A DNA stretch of 61,124 nucleotides from Acidobacteriota bacterium (lineage in GTDB: Bacteria; Acidobacteriota; Terriglobia; Acidiferrales; UBA7541). The stretch lies in assembly GCA_003224085.1 (NCBI GenBank), contig QHYK01000070.1, positions 1-61,124 on the forward strand, read 5' to 3'. The notes under the pieces are model-generated. The model was not told the origin of the DNA. It saw only the letters and a program-made list of their open reading frames with translations, and did no database searches. Below, piece by piece: positions 11,553 to 22,437 of the stretch (the stretch's first letter is position 1; every line of letters begins with the position of its first letter). The position numbers and the translations under genes are program-made.

Positions 11553-14273
11553 ATGCGACCGAAGCATCATTGGCTGTACACGATTCCGCTGCGGCTGCGA
11601 TCGTTGTTTCGCTGGTCGCAGGCGGACCAGGAGCTCGACGACGAGCTGCGCGATCACCTCGAACGAAAAACCGAGGAATACGTCGCGCAAGGGATGACGC
11701 AAGTCGAGGCGCACCGCCGTGCGCGCCTCGACTTGGGCGGTGTCGAGCAGACCAAAGAGAAATGCCGCGACGCGCGCCGCGTGAACTGGATTCAAGACTT
11801 CGTACAGGATTTGCGCTTTGGTCTCCGCATGCTGCGCAAGTCTCCCGCCTACACCGGCGTGGCCGTCATCACTCTGGCGCTGGGCATCGGAGCGAACACG
11901 GCGATCTTCAGTCTGATTGATGCCGTGATGCTGAGAATGCTGCCTGTCGAAAGGCCCGAGGAGCTGATGCAGGTGCAATACGCAGAGTCGGACTGGAGTG
12001 GCGAGGGAGGAAGCTTCACCAATCCTTTGTGGGAACAAGTTCGCAACAGACAAGACGTCTTCTCGGGTGTGTTTGCCTGGGGCACCGACAAGTTCAATCT
12101 ATCACGGGGCGGCGCCGTCCACCTGGCCAACGGAATTTGGGTGAGTGGAGGCTACTTCAACACTCTTAGGCTTCGTCCTGCCGCAGGGCGGCTGATCTCA
12201 GCCGCCGACGATCAACGTGGCTGTTCGGGTGTAGCCGTCTTGAGCTATGGGTTTTGGCAGGACCACTATGCGGGGACAGCGAGCGCTATTGGTAGCACCA
12301 TTTCGCTAAACAACCACCTCTTCGAAATCGTCGGTGTTGCTCCGTCCGGTTTCTTTGGATTGGATGTCGGCGAGAAATTTAACGTGGCAGTCCCGATCTG
12401 CGCTGCGGCGATGTTTGACGGGAAAAACAGCCGACTGGACGGCCGGTCCTGGTGGTGGCTGAAGTTGGCAGGACGCCTTAGGCCGGGAATCAGTCAGGCC
12501 CAAGCGAGCGCGCGACTAAGGGTACTCTCGCCTACGATCTTCGCCGCGGCCTTGCCGCAAGATTGGTCTGCGGATGGGAAGCGGGACTTCATGAAGCATA
12601 CGGTGGTAGCAGCTCCCGCAGCGAGTGGCCTTTCTGATTTGCACCGGCAATTCGAGCGGCCCCTGGAGGTTCTCATGGGCGTCGTCGGACTCGTCTTGCT
12701 CATCGCGTGCGCGAACATTGCGGGGTTGATGCTCGCGCGCGCCACGGCGCGCCAAAGGGAGATCTCAGTGCGGCAGGCGCTGGGCGCAAGCCGCCTACGC
12801 CTAGTTCGGCAACTGCTGACGGAGTGCGTCCTCCTTGCTTTTGCCGGCGCACTCTCGGGAATCCTGTTCGCACGGTGGGGTGCCGCGCTTCTTGTCCGCT
12901 TTATCTCGACCACGAAGAACCAAGTTTTTCTGGATCTTTCTCTCGATTCCCGTGTCCTCGGTTTCACGGCCGCCGTTGCCGCTCTCACATGTATCTTGTT
13001 TGGCCTTCTACCAGCGCTCCGATCGAGCCGCGCATCACTGACTTTTGCCATGAAGGGCGGCCAGGCCTTCGAAGGGGATCGGCCCAGGCGTACTCGCGCT
13101 CACAAGTGGATCGTGGCCTCCCAAATGGCGCTATCTCTTGTCTTGTTGGTGGGTGCCGGGCTGTTCCTTCGAAGCTTCGCCAAGCTCGCATCTCTTGATA
13201 TCGGGTTCGATAGGGACAACGTTCTGCTCGTGGGGACCGACTTCAGACCAGCCAAATTACCCTCCGAGCAGCAGTTCGCTACGATTGAAGAGGTTGAGAG
13301 GAGACTTGGCGCACTTCCTGGGGTACTTTCCATCAGCTTCTCAGGGATTACGCCCATCAGCGGGGGTGGCTGGAATCAGTGGATTCGCACAGACTGGTCG
13401 AAGAGCCTGACCGGTCATGACGCGCTCAGTTGGTTCAATTGCATCTCGCCGGGATATTTTCAGACGCTGCACATGACGTTGCTCGCTGGCCGCGACTTCA
13501 ACAGTGGCGATACCAAAACTTCACATTTGGTGGCAATAGTCAACCAAGCGCTCGCTCGCCGGTTCTTTCCGAACGTGAATCCTATCGGCAAGACCTTTCG
13601 GATTGATGATATAGGAGGCAAGCCCGGTGCTCCCATCGAAGTTGTTGGAATCGTCCAGGATTCAAAATATAGGTCAGTACGCGAGAACGCCGATCCCACC
13701 GCTTTCTTTCCTGCGACTCAGGTTCCGATGTTTTTCGAGACAGAAACCCTTGAATTGCGAACTTCGACTCCCTCTTCGACCCTAGTCGGGCCGATTCAGA
13801 CGGCGGTGGCGGCCGTCAATAAAGAAATTACGCTCGATTTTCACACCCTGGCAGATCAAGTTAGCGATTCGTTGGTCCAGGAACGACTTCTCGCCGTGCT
13901 CTCCGGATTCTTTGGCAGTTTGGCGCTGCTCCTGGCGATGGTCGGACTTTACGGTGCGCTCAGCTATCTGGTGACACGTCGACAGGCGGAATTCGGAGTC
14001 CGCATGGCGTTGGGCGCGCGGCGGGCCTCCATATTTACGCTTGTCATAGGGGACGTGGCTTTCATTGTTGCTGCCGGTGTTACTGCGGGCGTCCTCATTT
14101 CGCTTAGTGTCACTCGAGTGCTCGCGACCTTGCTTTTTGGGCTTGGAGCACATGACCCTTTGACGCTAGCCGCTGCGATCGCCTTGCTGTCGGGCGTGGC
14201 CTGCGTTGCGGGCTTCATCCCTGCTCGGCGGGCGACAAGAGTCGACCCGATGGTCGCTTTGAGGCACGAGTAA
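11553..14273 (+). CDS. ADOP-family permease, array gene 6
   Basis: 906 residues, duplicated FtsX layout. The start reads MRPKHHWLYTIP: one extra His codon and Glu to Lys relative to [11 protein letters not shown]. Prefix otherwise standard through [20 protein letters not shown]. Domain 1 is class B (GVAPSGFFGLDVGEKFNVAV, with the Trp-rich stretch RSWWWLKLAGRL). FtsX 1 coupling stretch is ARQREISVRQALGASRLRLV; TM5 is WIVASQMALSLVLLVGAGLF; FtsX 2 carries [20 protein letters not shown]. The tail ends VALRHE in place of VALRYE. ATG is 13 nt after the previous stop, with AAGGAGAG as ribosome site. The sequence gives no sign of a substrate. Confidence 0.95.
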   Translation: MRPKHHWLYTIPLRLRSLFRWSQADQELDDELRDHLERKTEEYVAQGMTQVEAHRRARLDLGGVEQTKEKCRDARRVNWIQDFVQDLRFGLRMLRKSPAYTGVAVITLALGIGANTAIFSLIDAVMLRMLPVERPEELMQVQYAESDWSGEGGSFTNPLWEQVRNRQDVFSGVFAWGTDKFNLSRGGAVHLANGIWVSGGYFNTLRLRPAAGRLISAADDQRGCSGVAVLSYGFWQDHYAGTASAIGSTISLNNHLFEIVGVAPSGFFGLDVGEKFNVAVPICAAAMFDGKNSRLDGRSWWWLKLAGRLRPGISQAQASARLRVLSPTIFAAALPQDWSADGKRDFMKHTVVAAPAASGLSDLHRQFERPLEVLMGVVGLVLLIACANIAGLMLARATARQREISVRQALGASRLRLVRQLLTECVLLAFAGALSGILFARWGAALLVRFISTTKNQVFLDLSLDSRVLGFTAAVAALTCILFGLLPALRSSRASLTFAMKGGQAFEGDRPRRTRAHKWIVASQMALSLVLLVGAGLFLRSFAKLASLDIGFDRDNVLLVGTDFRPAKLPSEQQFATIEEVERRLGALPGVLSISFSGITPISGGGWNQWIRTDWSKSLTGHDALSWFNCISPGYFQTLHMTLLAGRDFNSGDTKTSHLVAIVNQALARRFFPNVNPIGKTFRIDDIGGKPGAPIEVVGIVQDSKYRSVRENADPTAFFPATQVPMFFETETLELRTSTPSSTLVGPIQTAVAAVNKEITLDFHTLADQVSDSLVQERLLAVLSGFFGSLALLLAMVGLYGALSYLVTRRQAEFGVRMALGARRASIFTLVIGDVAFIVAAGVTAGVLISLSVTRVLATLLFGLGAHDPLTLAAAIALLSGVACVAGFIPARRATRVDPMVALRHE

Positions 14274-14286
14274 GGAGGATCGGGGA

Positions 14287-16938
14287 ATGCGACCGGAGCA
14301 TTGGCTGTTCACGATTCCCCTGCGGCTGCGGTCGTTGTTTCGCTGGGCACAGGCGGACCAGGAATTGGACGAAGAGCTGCTCGACCACCTCGACCGAAAA
14401 ACCGAGGAATACGTCGCGCAAGGGATGACGCACCAGGAAGCGCGCCGCCGCGCGCGACTGGACCTGGGCGGTATCGAGCAGACCAAAGAGAAATGCCGCG
14501 ACGCACGCCGCGTAAACTGGATTGAGGATTTCGTTCAGGATTTGCGCTTTGGTTTCCGCATGCTGCGGAAATCGCCAGGCTTTACGGTTCTTGCCGCGCT
14601 ATGCTTGGCGCTTGGGACCGGGGTGAACACTTCTGTTTTTGCGCTTCTCGACTTCACGATGCTGCGCCCGCTTCCGGTGCCAGAGCCCAATCGCATGACG
14701 TTGTTGAGCAGGGCCAGCGATGACCGCTTTTCCTATCCTGATTATTTGGCCTATCGCGACCGCGGCCAGACTTTCGCCGCGCTCGCCGCCAGTTTTCCGA
14801 CGGAATCCAGCCTCGACGCCAACGAGCAGAGTCATTTGATCAGTGCCGAAGCCGTTTCCGCCAATTATTTCGAGACGATGGGCATCGCTCCGTTCATCGG
14901 CCGGTGGTTCACGGACGAGAGCGAACCGGTGGCGGTGCTGAGTTACTCGGCGTGGCGAAACTTTTTCAATGGCGACCTGAGCATTCTTGGCAAAAGCGTG
15001 CGGTCAGAAACGCAGTGGTACACGGTGATTGGAGTTGCCTCGCCCGCCTTCACCGGCATCAACGCTCCGATCCAGACGGCGATCTGGGTGCCCTTGCACA
15101 TGTGGGCCAAACAGTATCCCCAGCGGGCCGAGCATCTCCGCGACCGCGCGGACCCGTCGCTACGCGTGATGGTGCTCGGACGTCTCGAAGAACACGTCAC
15201 CCCTTCGGAAGCCGCGGCAAACGTCAATGCCGTTGATGCGGAACTTCGGCGAGAGATGCCGGCGACCTCGGAAGCGGCGGCAGCGCCTCTGACGGTGGAA
15301 ATCATCCATGGGGCGCCCAGCCCGTTTTCGCGCGGCGGCGCGGCTCCGCTGGACATTCTTTTCGTTGTGGTTGGCAGCGTCGTTCTTCTGATTGCTTGCG
15401 TGAATGTTGGAAATTTGCTGCTCGCTCGTGGCACGGCACGACAGCGGGAACTCTCCGTACGCGCCGTATTAGGCGCCGGTCGGGGGCGGCTGCTGCGTCA
15501 GCTACTGGTGGAGACATTCCTGCTCTCGCTGCTTGGTGTAGCCGGTGGGCTTGTTCTGAACCAGTGGTCGAATCACATATTGAACGCCGCGGTTGACGCA
15601 CTCCCGGTCGAGGCCCGCGTCGCCATTCACGCTTCTCTGTCTCTCAATTCTCGCGTGTTTCTGTTCGCGCTGGGTTTGTGCTTTCTCTCCACTTTGTTGT
15701 GCGGCGTGCTCCCGGCGCGGCGTGCGGTGCGTCGCGATGTCTATTCAATTCTCAAGGGCGGCGGAACGTCGGGTGACCGCGTGCGGCTGCGGCAGGTTTC
15801 TTTGGTCGCGCAGGTAGGACTTTCGCTGATTCTGTTGCTGTGCGCAGGGCTGTTCCTTCGCTCGATCTACCGCATGCGTGCCGCGGAGTCTGGATTCGCA
15901 GTGCAGCACCGTCTTTATGCACTCACATATATCTCCGCGCCCGAATTTACACGCGCCAGCGGCCTCAACTTCTATGAGCAGACGGTTGAACGCCTTCGCG
16001 CGCTGCCGGGGATTCGTAACGCCGCGGTGACGCGTTTCCTGCCATTGATGATCACGGGAGCGGAGACGGACTGCATCTCGACGGGTACAACCTCGCCTTT
16101 TAACGCGACGTTCGGCGTGATCTCCCCGAGTTTCCTGACAACGATGCAGATTCCCCTGCTCGAAGGGCGTGACTTCACTGTGGACGATGGACCTTCGTCC
16201 CCTCCAGTCGTTCTCGTTAGCCAAGCTTTGGCGCAGCACTTATGGGGGAAGGCCGATGCCGTCGGCCAGCACGTGCAATTGGGGTGCAGTGACCCGACGA
16301 CAGCCGAAGTCGTCGGCGTGGTTCGCGACACGAAGGTGGATTCGCTCGGTGAGCCACCGCAAGCGCACTTCTATCGGCCTTTTGCCCAGAGGTATACGGG
16401 CCTCGCGACCGTGGTGGTGGAAACTTCGGTTGATCCTGCCTCGGTCGCGCGCACCGTGAGTTCCTTGATTCGCGGCGAGAGTTCGGGAGTGCGCATCTAC
16501 GATCTTCAGCCGGTCGCAACCCAGATCGAGCGCTCCTATTGGATTATTCGCCTGGAAACGACGGTATTGCTCATCTTGGGCTTGCTTGCTTTAGTGCTCG
16601 CGGCGGTCGGTCTATACGGCGTGGTGGCGTTTCATGCCGCGCAGCGTATACAGGAAATCGGATTGCGAATGGCTCTCGGCGCAACGCCCGGGGAAATCCA
16701 CCGGCTTATCCTGTTCAGAGGCATGACGATCACCTTGGCCGGGGTCCTCATCGGGATCGCAGTTTCAGCGGGCCTTGCGCCTTTATTGGCGCGCTTCCTC
16801 TCTGGCCTCAGTCCCATCGATCCGTTGACCTTCGCGGTGTCGGCTGGCCTGTGGATCGGAGTGGCGCTGCTCGCGTGTTCCCTTTCCGCGCGCCGCGCTA
16901 TGCGTGTAGATCCCATGGTGGCCTTGAGATGCGAGTAA
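14287..16938 (+). CDS. ADOP-family permease, array gene 7
   Basis: 883 residues. Prefix variants: [28 protein letters not shown], and [17 protein letters not shown]. The Glu in IEDF and the surrounding bases are shared exactly with the non-adjacent gene 10. Domain 1 is class B (GVASPAFTGINAPIQTAIWV). FtsX 1 coupling stretch ARQRELSVRAVLGAGRGRLL; TM5 SLVAQVGLSLILLLCAGLFL; FtsX 2 AQRIQEIGLRMALGATPGEI. The end is atypical: the usual Y-I-P-A-R-R is [19 protein letters not shown], with loss of the Pro and a Cys for Tyr near the end. Domain 2 holds two Cys residues (ETDCIST and LGCSDPT) that could pair in the periplasm. Start ATG 14287 after AAGGAGG. Confidence 0.95.
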   Translation: MRPEHWLFTIPLRLRSLFRWAQADQELDEELLDHLDRKTEEYVAQGMTHQEARRRARLDLGGIEQTKEKCRDARRVNWIEDFVQDLRFGFRMLRKSPGFTVLAALCLALGTGVNTSVFALLDFTMLRPLPVPEPNRMTLLSRASDDRFSYPDYLAYRDRGQTFAALAASFPTESSLDANEQSHLISAEAVSANYFETMGIAPFIGRWFTDESEPVAVLSYSAWRNFFNGDLSILGKSVRSETQWYTVIGVASPAFTGINAPIQTAIWVPLHMWAKQYPQRAEHLRDRADPSLRVMVLGRLEEHVTPSEAAANVNAVDAELRREMPATSEAAAAPLTVEIIHGAPSPFSRGGAAPLDILFVVVGSVVLLIACVNVGNLLLARGTARQRELSVRAVLGAGRGRLLRQLLVETFLLSLLGVAGGLVLNQWSNHILNAAVDALPVEARVAIHASLSLNSRVFLFALGLCFLSTLLCGVLPARRAVRRDVYSILKGGGTSGDRVRLRQVSLVAQVGLSLILLLCAGLFLRSIYRMRAAESGFAVQHRLYALTYISAPEFTRASGLNFYEQTVERLRALPGIRNAAVTRFLPLMITGAETDCISTGTTSPFNATFGVISPSFLTTMQIPLLEGRDFTVDDGPSSPPVVLVSQALAQHLWGKADAVGQHVQLGCSDPTTAEVVGVVRDTKVDSLGEPPQAHFYRPFAQRYTGLATVVVETSVDPASVARTVSSLIRGESSGVRIYDLQPVATQIERSYWIIRLETTVLLILGLLALVLAAVGLYGVVAFHAAQRIQEIGLRMALGATPGEIHRLILFRGMTITLAGVLIGIAVSAGLAPLLARFLSGLSPIDPLTFAVSAGLWIGVALLACSLSARRAMRVDPMVALRCE

Positions 16939-16954
16939 AGGGGGGAGTCGGAGT

Positions 16955-19699
16955 ATGCGACCTAAGCATTGGCTGTTCACGATTCCACTGCGGCTGCGGT
17001 CGTTGTTTCGCTGGACGCGGGCGGATCAGGAACTGGACGACGAACTGCGCGACCACCTCGAACGAAAAACCGAGGAATACGTCGCAAAGGGGATGACGCA
17101 AGAAGAGGCGCACCGCCGCGCGCGACTCGACCTGGGTGGTATCGAGCAGACCAAGGAGAAATGCCGGGACGCGCGCCGCGTGAACTGGATTCAGGACTTC
17201 GTTCAGGATTTGCGCTTTGGATTGCGAATGCTGCGCAAGAATCTCGGCTTTACCGCGATTGCTGTGCTCACTCTAGGCCTTGGCATCGGTGCGAATACCG
17301 CGATCTTCAGTTTGGTGGATCAGCTGGTGTTGCGGCTGCTGCCAGTTCAAGATCCGCAGAGAGTGGTCGTGTTGTCTGGAGTAGGCAATTTTTATGGGGA
17401 TAGCCAGTACCAGGGAGCGACCAGCCCGATGTCTTATCCGATGTACCAGGACATTCGCGATCGCAACCAGGTCTTCGTCCAAGTGATGTGCCAGAGACAG
17501 CAAGATTTCACAGTCAGCATCTCTTCGGAAGGCGAGGCCGTCAGGGGCGAGCTGGTTTCCGGAAATTACTTTCCGCTTCTGGGCATTCAACCGGCACTGG
17601 GACGGTTGCTTGAGGGAAAGGATACGCTTTACGCGGGCACTGATCCTGTTGTGGTCCTTAGTTATTCGTACTGGATGAATCGCTTCGGCGGCGATCGCCA
17701 GGTAATCGGACGCAGGATTCGGGTCAACAAATACCCGCTGACGATCGTGGGCGTAGTTCGGCCGGGCTTCGGTGGTTTGGAGCCTAGTTTGCCGACAAGC
17801 ATCTTCGTCCCGATTACGATGGCGCCTGTCATCCTTCCAGACTATGATTTCGGCCGCCGCTTTTTTGACCGGCGCCTGCGTTGGGCGAATGTATACGGGC
17901 GGCTGAAACCCGGCGTAACGATCGCGCAGGTAAAAACAGGATTGCAGGCACTATTTCAACAGATCCTGGAGATGGAGGTTCGCCAACCTGACTTCCGGCA
18001 TGCCACCCCATACGACAAAGAACAGTTTCTGAAAATGCGTTTGGATGTGATTCCGGGCGGCCAAGGGAATGCCATGCTTCGGCGGCTGTATCAGAAGCCG
18101 CTTTGGGTCTTGATGTGTGTGGCGGGGCTGGTTTTGGTGATTGCGTGCGCCAATATTGCAGCCCTCCTGCTCGCGCGGGCGGCGGCGCGGCAGAAAGAGA
18201 TCGCGGTACGGTTAGCGATCGGTTCCAGCCGTTTGCGAATCGCTCAGCAATTGATCACCGAAAGCATCCTGCTAGCGACTGTAGGGGCGGCAGCGGGAAC
18301 TGCAGTAGCAGTTGCGATCATAAGAGGCCTGCTCGCATTTCTTCCTTCTGAATTAAGCGGGTACGACATCTCAAGCTCGCCAGATCTAGGCATGCTGGGG
18401 TTTAGCATGCTTTTGGCGCTGGCGACCGGCCTCGCGTTTGGCTCTGTGCCGGCGGTACAGGGGACGCGGCCTGATGTTGCGAAATCGCTGAAAGAGCAAT
18501 CGGCAAGCGTTACCGGAGGTCAATATCGTTTTCGGAAGGCTTTGGTTGCGCTGCAGGTGGCACTTTCACTTCTTCTTTTGACGGGCGCTACTTTATTCAT
18601 TCGGACTTTGGAGAATCTGCGGTCGCTAAATCCAGGTTTCCAAACACACAATGTATTGCAGTTCGAATTGGATTTGGAATCGTCCGGCTACGACCTGAAT
18701 CATGCTCATACATTCCTTCGCAACTTGGAGGAACGGCTGGAAGAAATTCCCGGTGCCGAGTCCGCTGGCAGTGCTCAGGTGCCCGTCCTGTCGGGCAGCC
18801 GTTGGGTTGCTCCGATGATTGTCATTGCGGGCTATCGTCCCAAGCCGGGGGAAGACATGACTGCACACGTGAACGCCGTAAGCCCCGGTTACTTTAAAAC
18901 ACTAGGAATTCATTTACTCGCCGGACGTGTCTTTCGTGAGAGCGATACGCGTCAATCACTGCCTGTGGCAGTAGTGAACGAAAGTTTTGTGAAACGCTTT
19001 TTCGGCAATGAGCCTGCTATCGGCCATTTCGTCGGAAAAGGAAATGACCCGAGTGCACCGGCGGACACCGAGATCATAGGCATAGTGAATGACACCGATT
19101 ACGAGAACTTACGCGAAGCAGCACCGCGCCAGATCTACTTGTGCGCGGCACAGCATTTTCCGGGCTCTCTTGTGTACGTGCGAACCACACAGGACTCCAA
19201 CAGCGCGTTTGCCAGCATACGAAAGTTACTGCATGAGATGGAGCCGCAGGTGCCAATTCAAGCCATGAAGACAGTGGAGCAACAAGTGGACGACTCGCTG
19301 GCAACCGAGCGCATGGTCGCTTCGCTCACTTCCGGGTTCAGCTTGATTGCAACTGCTCTTGCAGCCATTGGGCTTTATGGGGTGATGGCGTACGTGGTTA
19401 CGCAGCGGGCGCGCGAGATGGCGATTCGAGTCGCACTGGGGGCAATGGCCGGGCGCGTCATTTGGCTTGTGATGCGAGAAGTCGTTTTGTTGGTGGCAAC
19501 CGGCATTGCCCTTGCGTTGCCCCTTATTTTGGTTCTGAAACGTTTCGTGCGTAGCGAGCTATATGGCGTCCCACCGGGCGACCCGCTGTCGATTACTTTC
19601 TCGATACTCGTTTTGGGTTGCGCCGCGCTATTTGCGGGCTACATTCCCGCGCGGCGCGCAGTGGCTTGCGATCCGATGGTCGCTCTGAGGGACGAGTAG
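16955..19699 (+). CDS. ADOP-family permease, array gene 8
   Basis: 914 residues. Start MRPKHWLFTIP after GGGGGAG; the gap to gene 7 is 16 nt. Prefix standard except [16 protein letters not shown]. Domain 1 is class B (GVVRPGFGGLEPSLPTSIFV), with a long insertion holding DYDFGRRFFDRRLRWANVYG. FtsX 1: ARQKEIAVRLAIGSSRLRIA; TM5: LVALQVALSLLLLTGATLFI; FtsX 2: TQRAREMAIRVALGAMAGRV. The tail is the most diverged of the array (ARRAVACDPMVALRDE): Arg-Val before the Asp has become Ala-Cys and the last Tyr is Asp. The DNA of the last 60 bp nevertheless remains close to its sisters. Intact. Confidence 0.95.
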   Translation: MRPKHWLFTIPLRLRSLFRWTRADQELDDELRDHLERKTEEYVAKGMTQEEAHRRARLDLGGIEQTKEKCRDARRVNWIQDFVQDLRFGLRMLRKNLGFTAIAVLTLGLGIGANTAIFSLVDQLVLRLLPVQDPQRVVVLSGVGNFYGDSQYQGATSPMSYPMYQDIRDRNQVFVQVMCQRQQDFTVSISSEGEAVRGELVSGNYFPLLGIQPALGRLLEGKDTLYAGTDPVVVLSYSYWMNRFGGDRQVIGRRIRVNKYPLTIVGVVRPGFGGLEPSLPTSIFVPITMAPVILPDYDFGRRFFDRRLRWANVYGRLKPGVTIAQVKTGLQALFQQILEMEVRQPDFRHATPYDKEQFLKMRLDVIPGGQGNAMLRRLYQKPLWVLMCVAGLVLVIACANIAALLLARAAARQKEIAVRLAIGSSRLRIAQQLITESILLATVGAAAGTAVAVAIIRGLLAFLPSELSGYDISSSPDLGMLGFSMLLALATGLAFGSVPAVQGTRPDVAKSLKEQSASVTGGQYRFRKALVALQVALSLLLLTGATLFIRTLENLRSLNPGFQTHNVLQFELDLESSGYDLNHAHTFLRNLEERLEEIPGAESAGSAQVPVLSGSRWVAPMIVIAGYRPKPGEDMTAHVNAVSPGYFKTLGIHLLAGRVFRESDTRQSLPVAVVNESFVKRFFGNEPAIGHFVGKGNDPSAPADTEIIGIVNDTDYENLREAAPRQIYLCAAQHFPGSLVYVRTTQDSNSAFASIRKLLHEMEPQVPIQAMKTVEQQVDDSLATERMVASLTSGFSLIATALAAIGLYGVMAYVVTQRAREMAIRVALGAMAGRVIWLVMREVVLLVATGIALALPLILVLKRFVRSELYGVPPGDPLSITFSILVLGCAALFAGYIPARRAVACDPMVALRDE

Positions 19700-19713
19700 A
19701 GGAGGGTTGGAGT

Positions 19714-22423
19714 ATGCGACCGGAGCATTGGTTACACACGATTCCACTGCGGCTGCGGTCGCTGTTTCGCTGGGCGCAGGCCGACCAGGAATTGGATGAC
19801 GAGCTGCGCGACCACCTCGAACGAAAAACCGGGGAATTTGTGGCGCAAGGGATGACGCAAAAGGAGGCGCACCGCCGCGCGCGGCTGGACCTGGGTGGTA
19901 TCGAACAGACCAAAGAGAAATGTCGCGACGCCCGCCAGGTGAATTTGATTCAGGACTTCGTTCAGGATTTGCGATACGGATTTCGGCTGCTGCTGAAGAA
20001 CCGCAGCTTTACGGTAGTTGCGGTTTTCACGTTGGCGCTTGGTATCGCGGCTACTGCAGCGCTATTCAGTATTTTCGACGGCGCCTATATCCGCTTCGGA
20101 GAAACCGCGCAGGTCAATCGCGTGGTCCTTCTGAGCCAGCACTCGAAAGATAGATCGCCTAGTTTCGATTTTTCGGCTCCCGAATACTTCGATATTGCTG
20201 GTCCGCATCATTATAAATCGTTTGATGGCTTCTTTGCAGTGCACGGCTTAAGCGCGACTCTCTCCGAAAATTTGGCACGAGAGGAAAACCCTGAGCGCGT
20301 TCGAGCAGTTCATGTGACGGCCAATATGTTTCCCTTGTACGGAATATCGGCAATCCTTGGGCGCACGTTTACAACGGACGAGGACCGGTCGGGGGGACCG
20401 AACGTTGCAGTCCTGACGTATTGGTTGTGGAATGCCCGCTTTGGCCGGAACCCGAATGTGATTGGCAAGACCATCTACTTGGATGATGTCCCGTATACGG
20501 CGATAGGAGTCATGCCTCGGCGATCCAGACACTGGGGAGCAGATGTTTATGTCCCGCTGAAATTGGATGCGTCCTCAAACAACCGCTCGGAGCGCGACCT
20601 TTCAATAGCTGGTGTGGCCAAGGAGGGCTTTTCCGCAGAGCAGACTCGCGTACCTGGCGCATCGCGAAGAAGCGGAATACGGCGCGGCGCACCCGGAATA
20701 CAAAGGACTCATCTATGAGCCCGTTGACGTTCGCAAGGGAGTTGTGGGAGACCTGAGAATTGCGCTCTACATCCTGATGGGCGCAGTTGGTCTGCTTGCG
20801 TTGATCACGGCGGCCAATATTGCCAGCTTGTCGGTGGCTCGGACCCTAGCTCGCGCTGGCGAAATCGGTACGCGGTTGGCCTTGGGAGCGATGCCAGCCC
20901 GCTTAGCGCGTCAGTTTTTGACCGAGAGTGCTTTGCTTGCCGTGCTAGCGGGTGCAGTTGGGCTTGCAGCAGGTGCGTCCGTACTGAAGCCAATCCTCGC
21001 GGTGGTTCCGGCACGCTACATTGGAGACGAAGCAGAAGTTCACACGAGCCCAGCAGCTCTTATCATCAGTATTTCCATTGCTTTGCTTTTGAGCGCACTG
21101 GTCGGCTTAGCGCCGGCGATTTTCATTTCCGGTCGGGGCGTGACGATGAATCTGCAACTAAGCCGAACGAGGTCTGCCACTGACCGAGGCAGTAGACGGA
21201 CGCGGACAGCTCTGGTTCTTGTGGAAATAGCTCTCGCTTTCATCGTGGTCATGGGAGCGGGGCTAATGGCGCGCACCTACCAGCGGGTGACTTCGACGGA
21301 CCTCGGTTTCCGACCGGATCGTGTGCTGACGATGATGATGACATTGCCGGCGTCCAAATATCCGGGAGGCTTAGACTTAGCAAACTTTTCCCACGAATTG
21401 TTGAGGCGAGTGCACTCACTGCCCGGAGTCATAGAAGTCTGTGCATCATCAAATCGGCCGGCAGGATCAGGTTTAGCTTTCCACGATTTCTCGATCCCGG
21501 GTCGTTCTTTGAACACTGCCGATGGCATCGCCACAGCAGCGTATCGGACGGTCACTCCTGCGTATTTCGCGGTCGTTGGGACCTCCCTGAGGGAGGGGCG
21601 TTTCTTTGTCGAGCAGGATGGACCAGGGAAAGCCGACATCGCCGTGGTAAACGAGAGTTTCGCGCGAACGTACTTTCCAGGCGATGACGCGGTTGGCAAG
21701 CAGATCCGTCTTGAAAATCGGACCGGAACCACCACATCACAATCGGCTTCAAATAGCTTGCTGCAAATCGTTGGCGTTGTGAAAGACGCGCGGCAAATCG
21801 CGCATTGGCAAGAGGTGAGCGATCTTTATAAGCCGATTACGCCAGAGATTTACGTTCCCCTCTGGCAGCACCCCGAAGCTGCTCGAGAGTTGGGACTTCT
21901 GATTAGGGCTGCCGTCGATCCAGGCACGCTGACGGACGCGGTGCGAAGGGAAGTCCTTGGCATCGACTCTGAAAGACCCGTATACAGCGTCGAGACTCTG
22001 GAGGGATTGGCCGAAAACGTTTTGGGACCGACACGACTTTGCCTGGTGATTCTGGGCGCGTTTGGCGGTGTTGCTTTGTTGACGGCGTGTGTCGGCCTGT
22101 ACGCGATCGTGTCTTATTCGGTGACGCAGCGCACACACGAAATTGGGATTCGCATGGCGCTGGGAGCAGGGCGGCGTGACGTGCTACGACTTGTCGCCAG
22201 CGAGGGCATTCCGGTTGTGGGGATTGGCTTGATGGTGGGCTTACTATCATCCTTGGGGGCGACTCGCCTCATGAGCAGCCTCGTGTACGGAGTTTCGGCG
22301 AACGATGGGGCGACGCTCTTGGCCGTTGCTGCAATTCTCACAGCTACCGCGATGCTTGCCGTGTACATCCCGGCGCGGCGGGCCATGCGCGTCGATCCGA
22401 TGGAGGCGCTGAGGTACGAGTAA
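19714..22423 (+). pseudogene. ADOP-family permease, array gene 9, frameshifted
   Basis: One ADOP gene in two frames. Frame 1 runs from ATG 19714 (MRPEHWLHTIP, GGAGG site) through the prefix, TM1 (VVAVFTLALGIAATAALFSI) and class A domain 1 to LSIAGVAKEGFSAEQTR, then goes off into a short nonsense tail ending at 20718. Frame 2 picks up at RLAYLAHREEAEYGAAHPEY (about 20645) and continues to the normal end [16 protein letters not shown] at 22423. The join lies within 20641-20650. Sisters have Q-A-R-A-E-L-x-x-I-A here, so the missing residues are about Ala-Glu. Loss of 11 nt between two ACTCGCG copies would give exactly this sequence and frame; that is my reconstruction. Without it the product would stop before FtsX domain 1. 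Its tail has the Glu (DPMEALRYE) typical of canonical MacB, unlike its sisters (DPMV). Confidence 0.9.
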
Positions 22424-22437
22424 AGGAGAGTCGGAGA

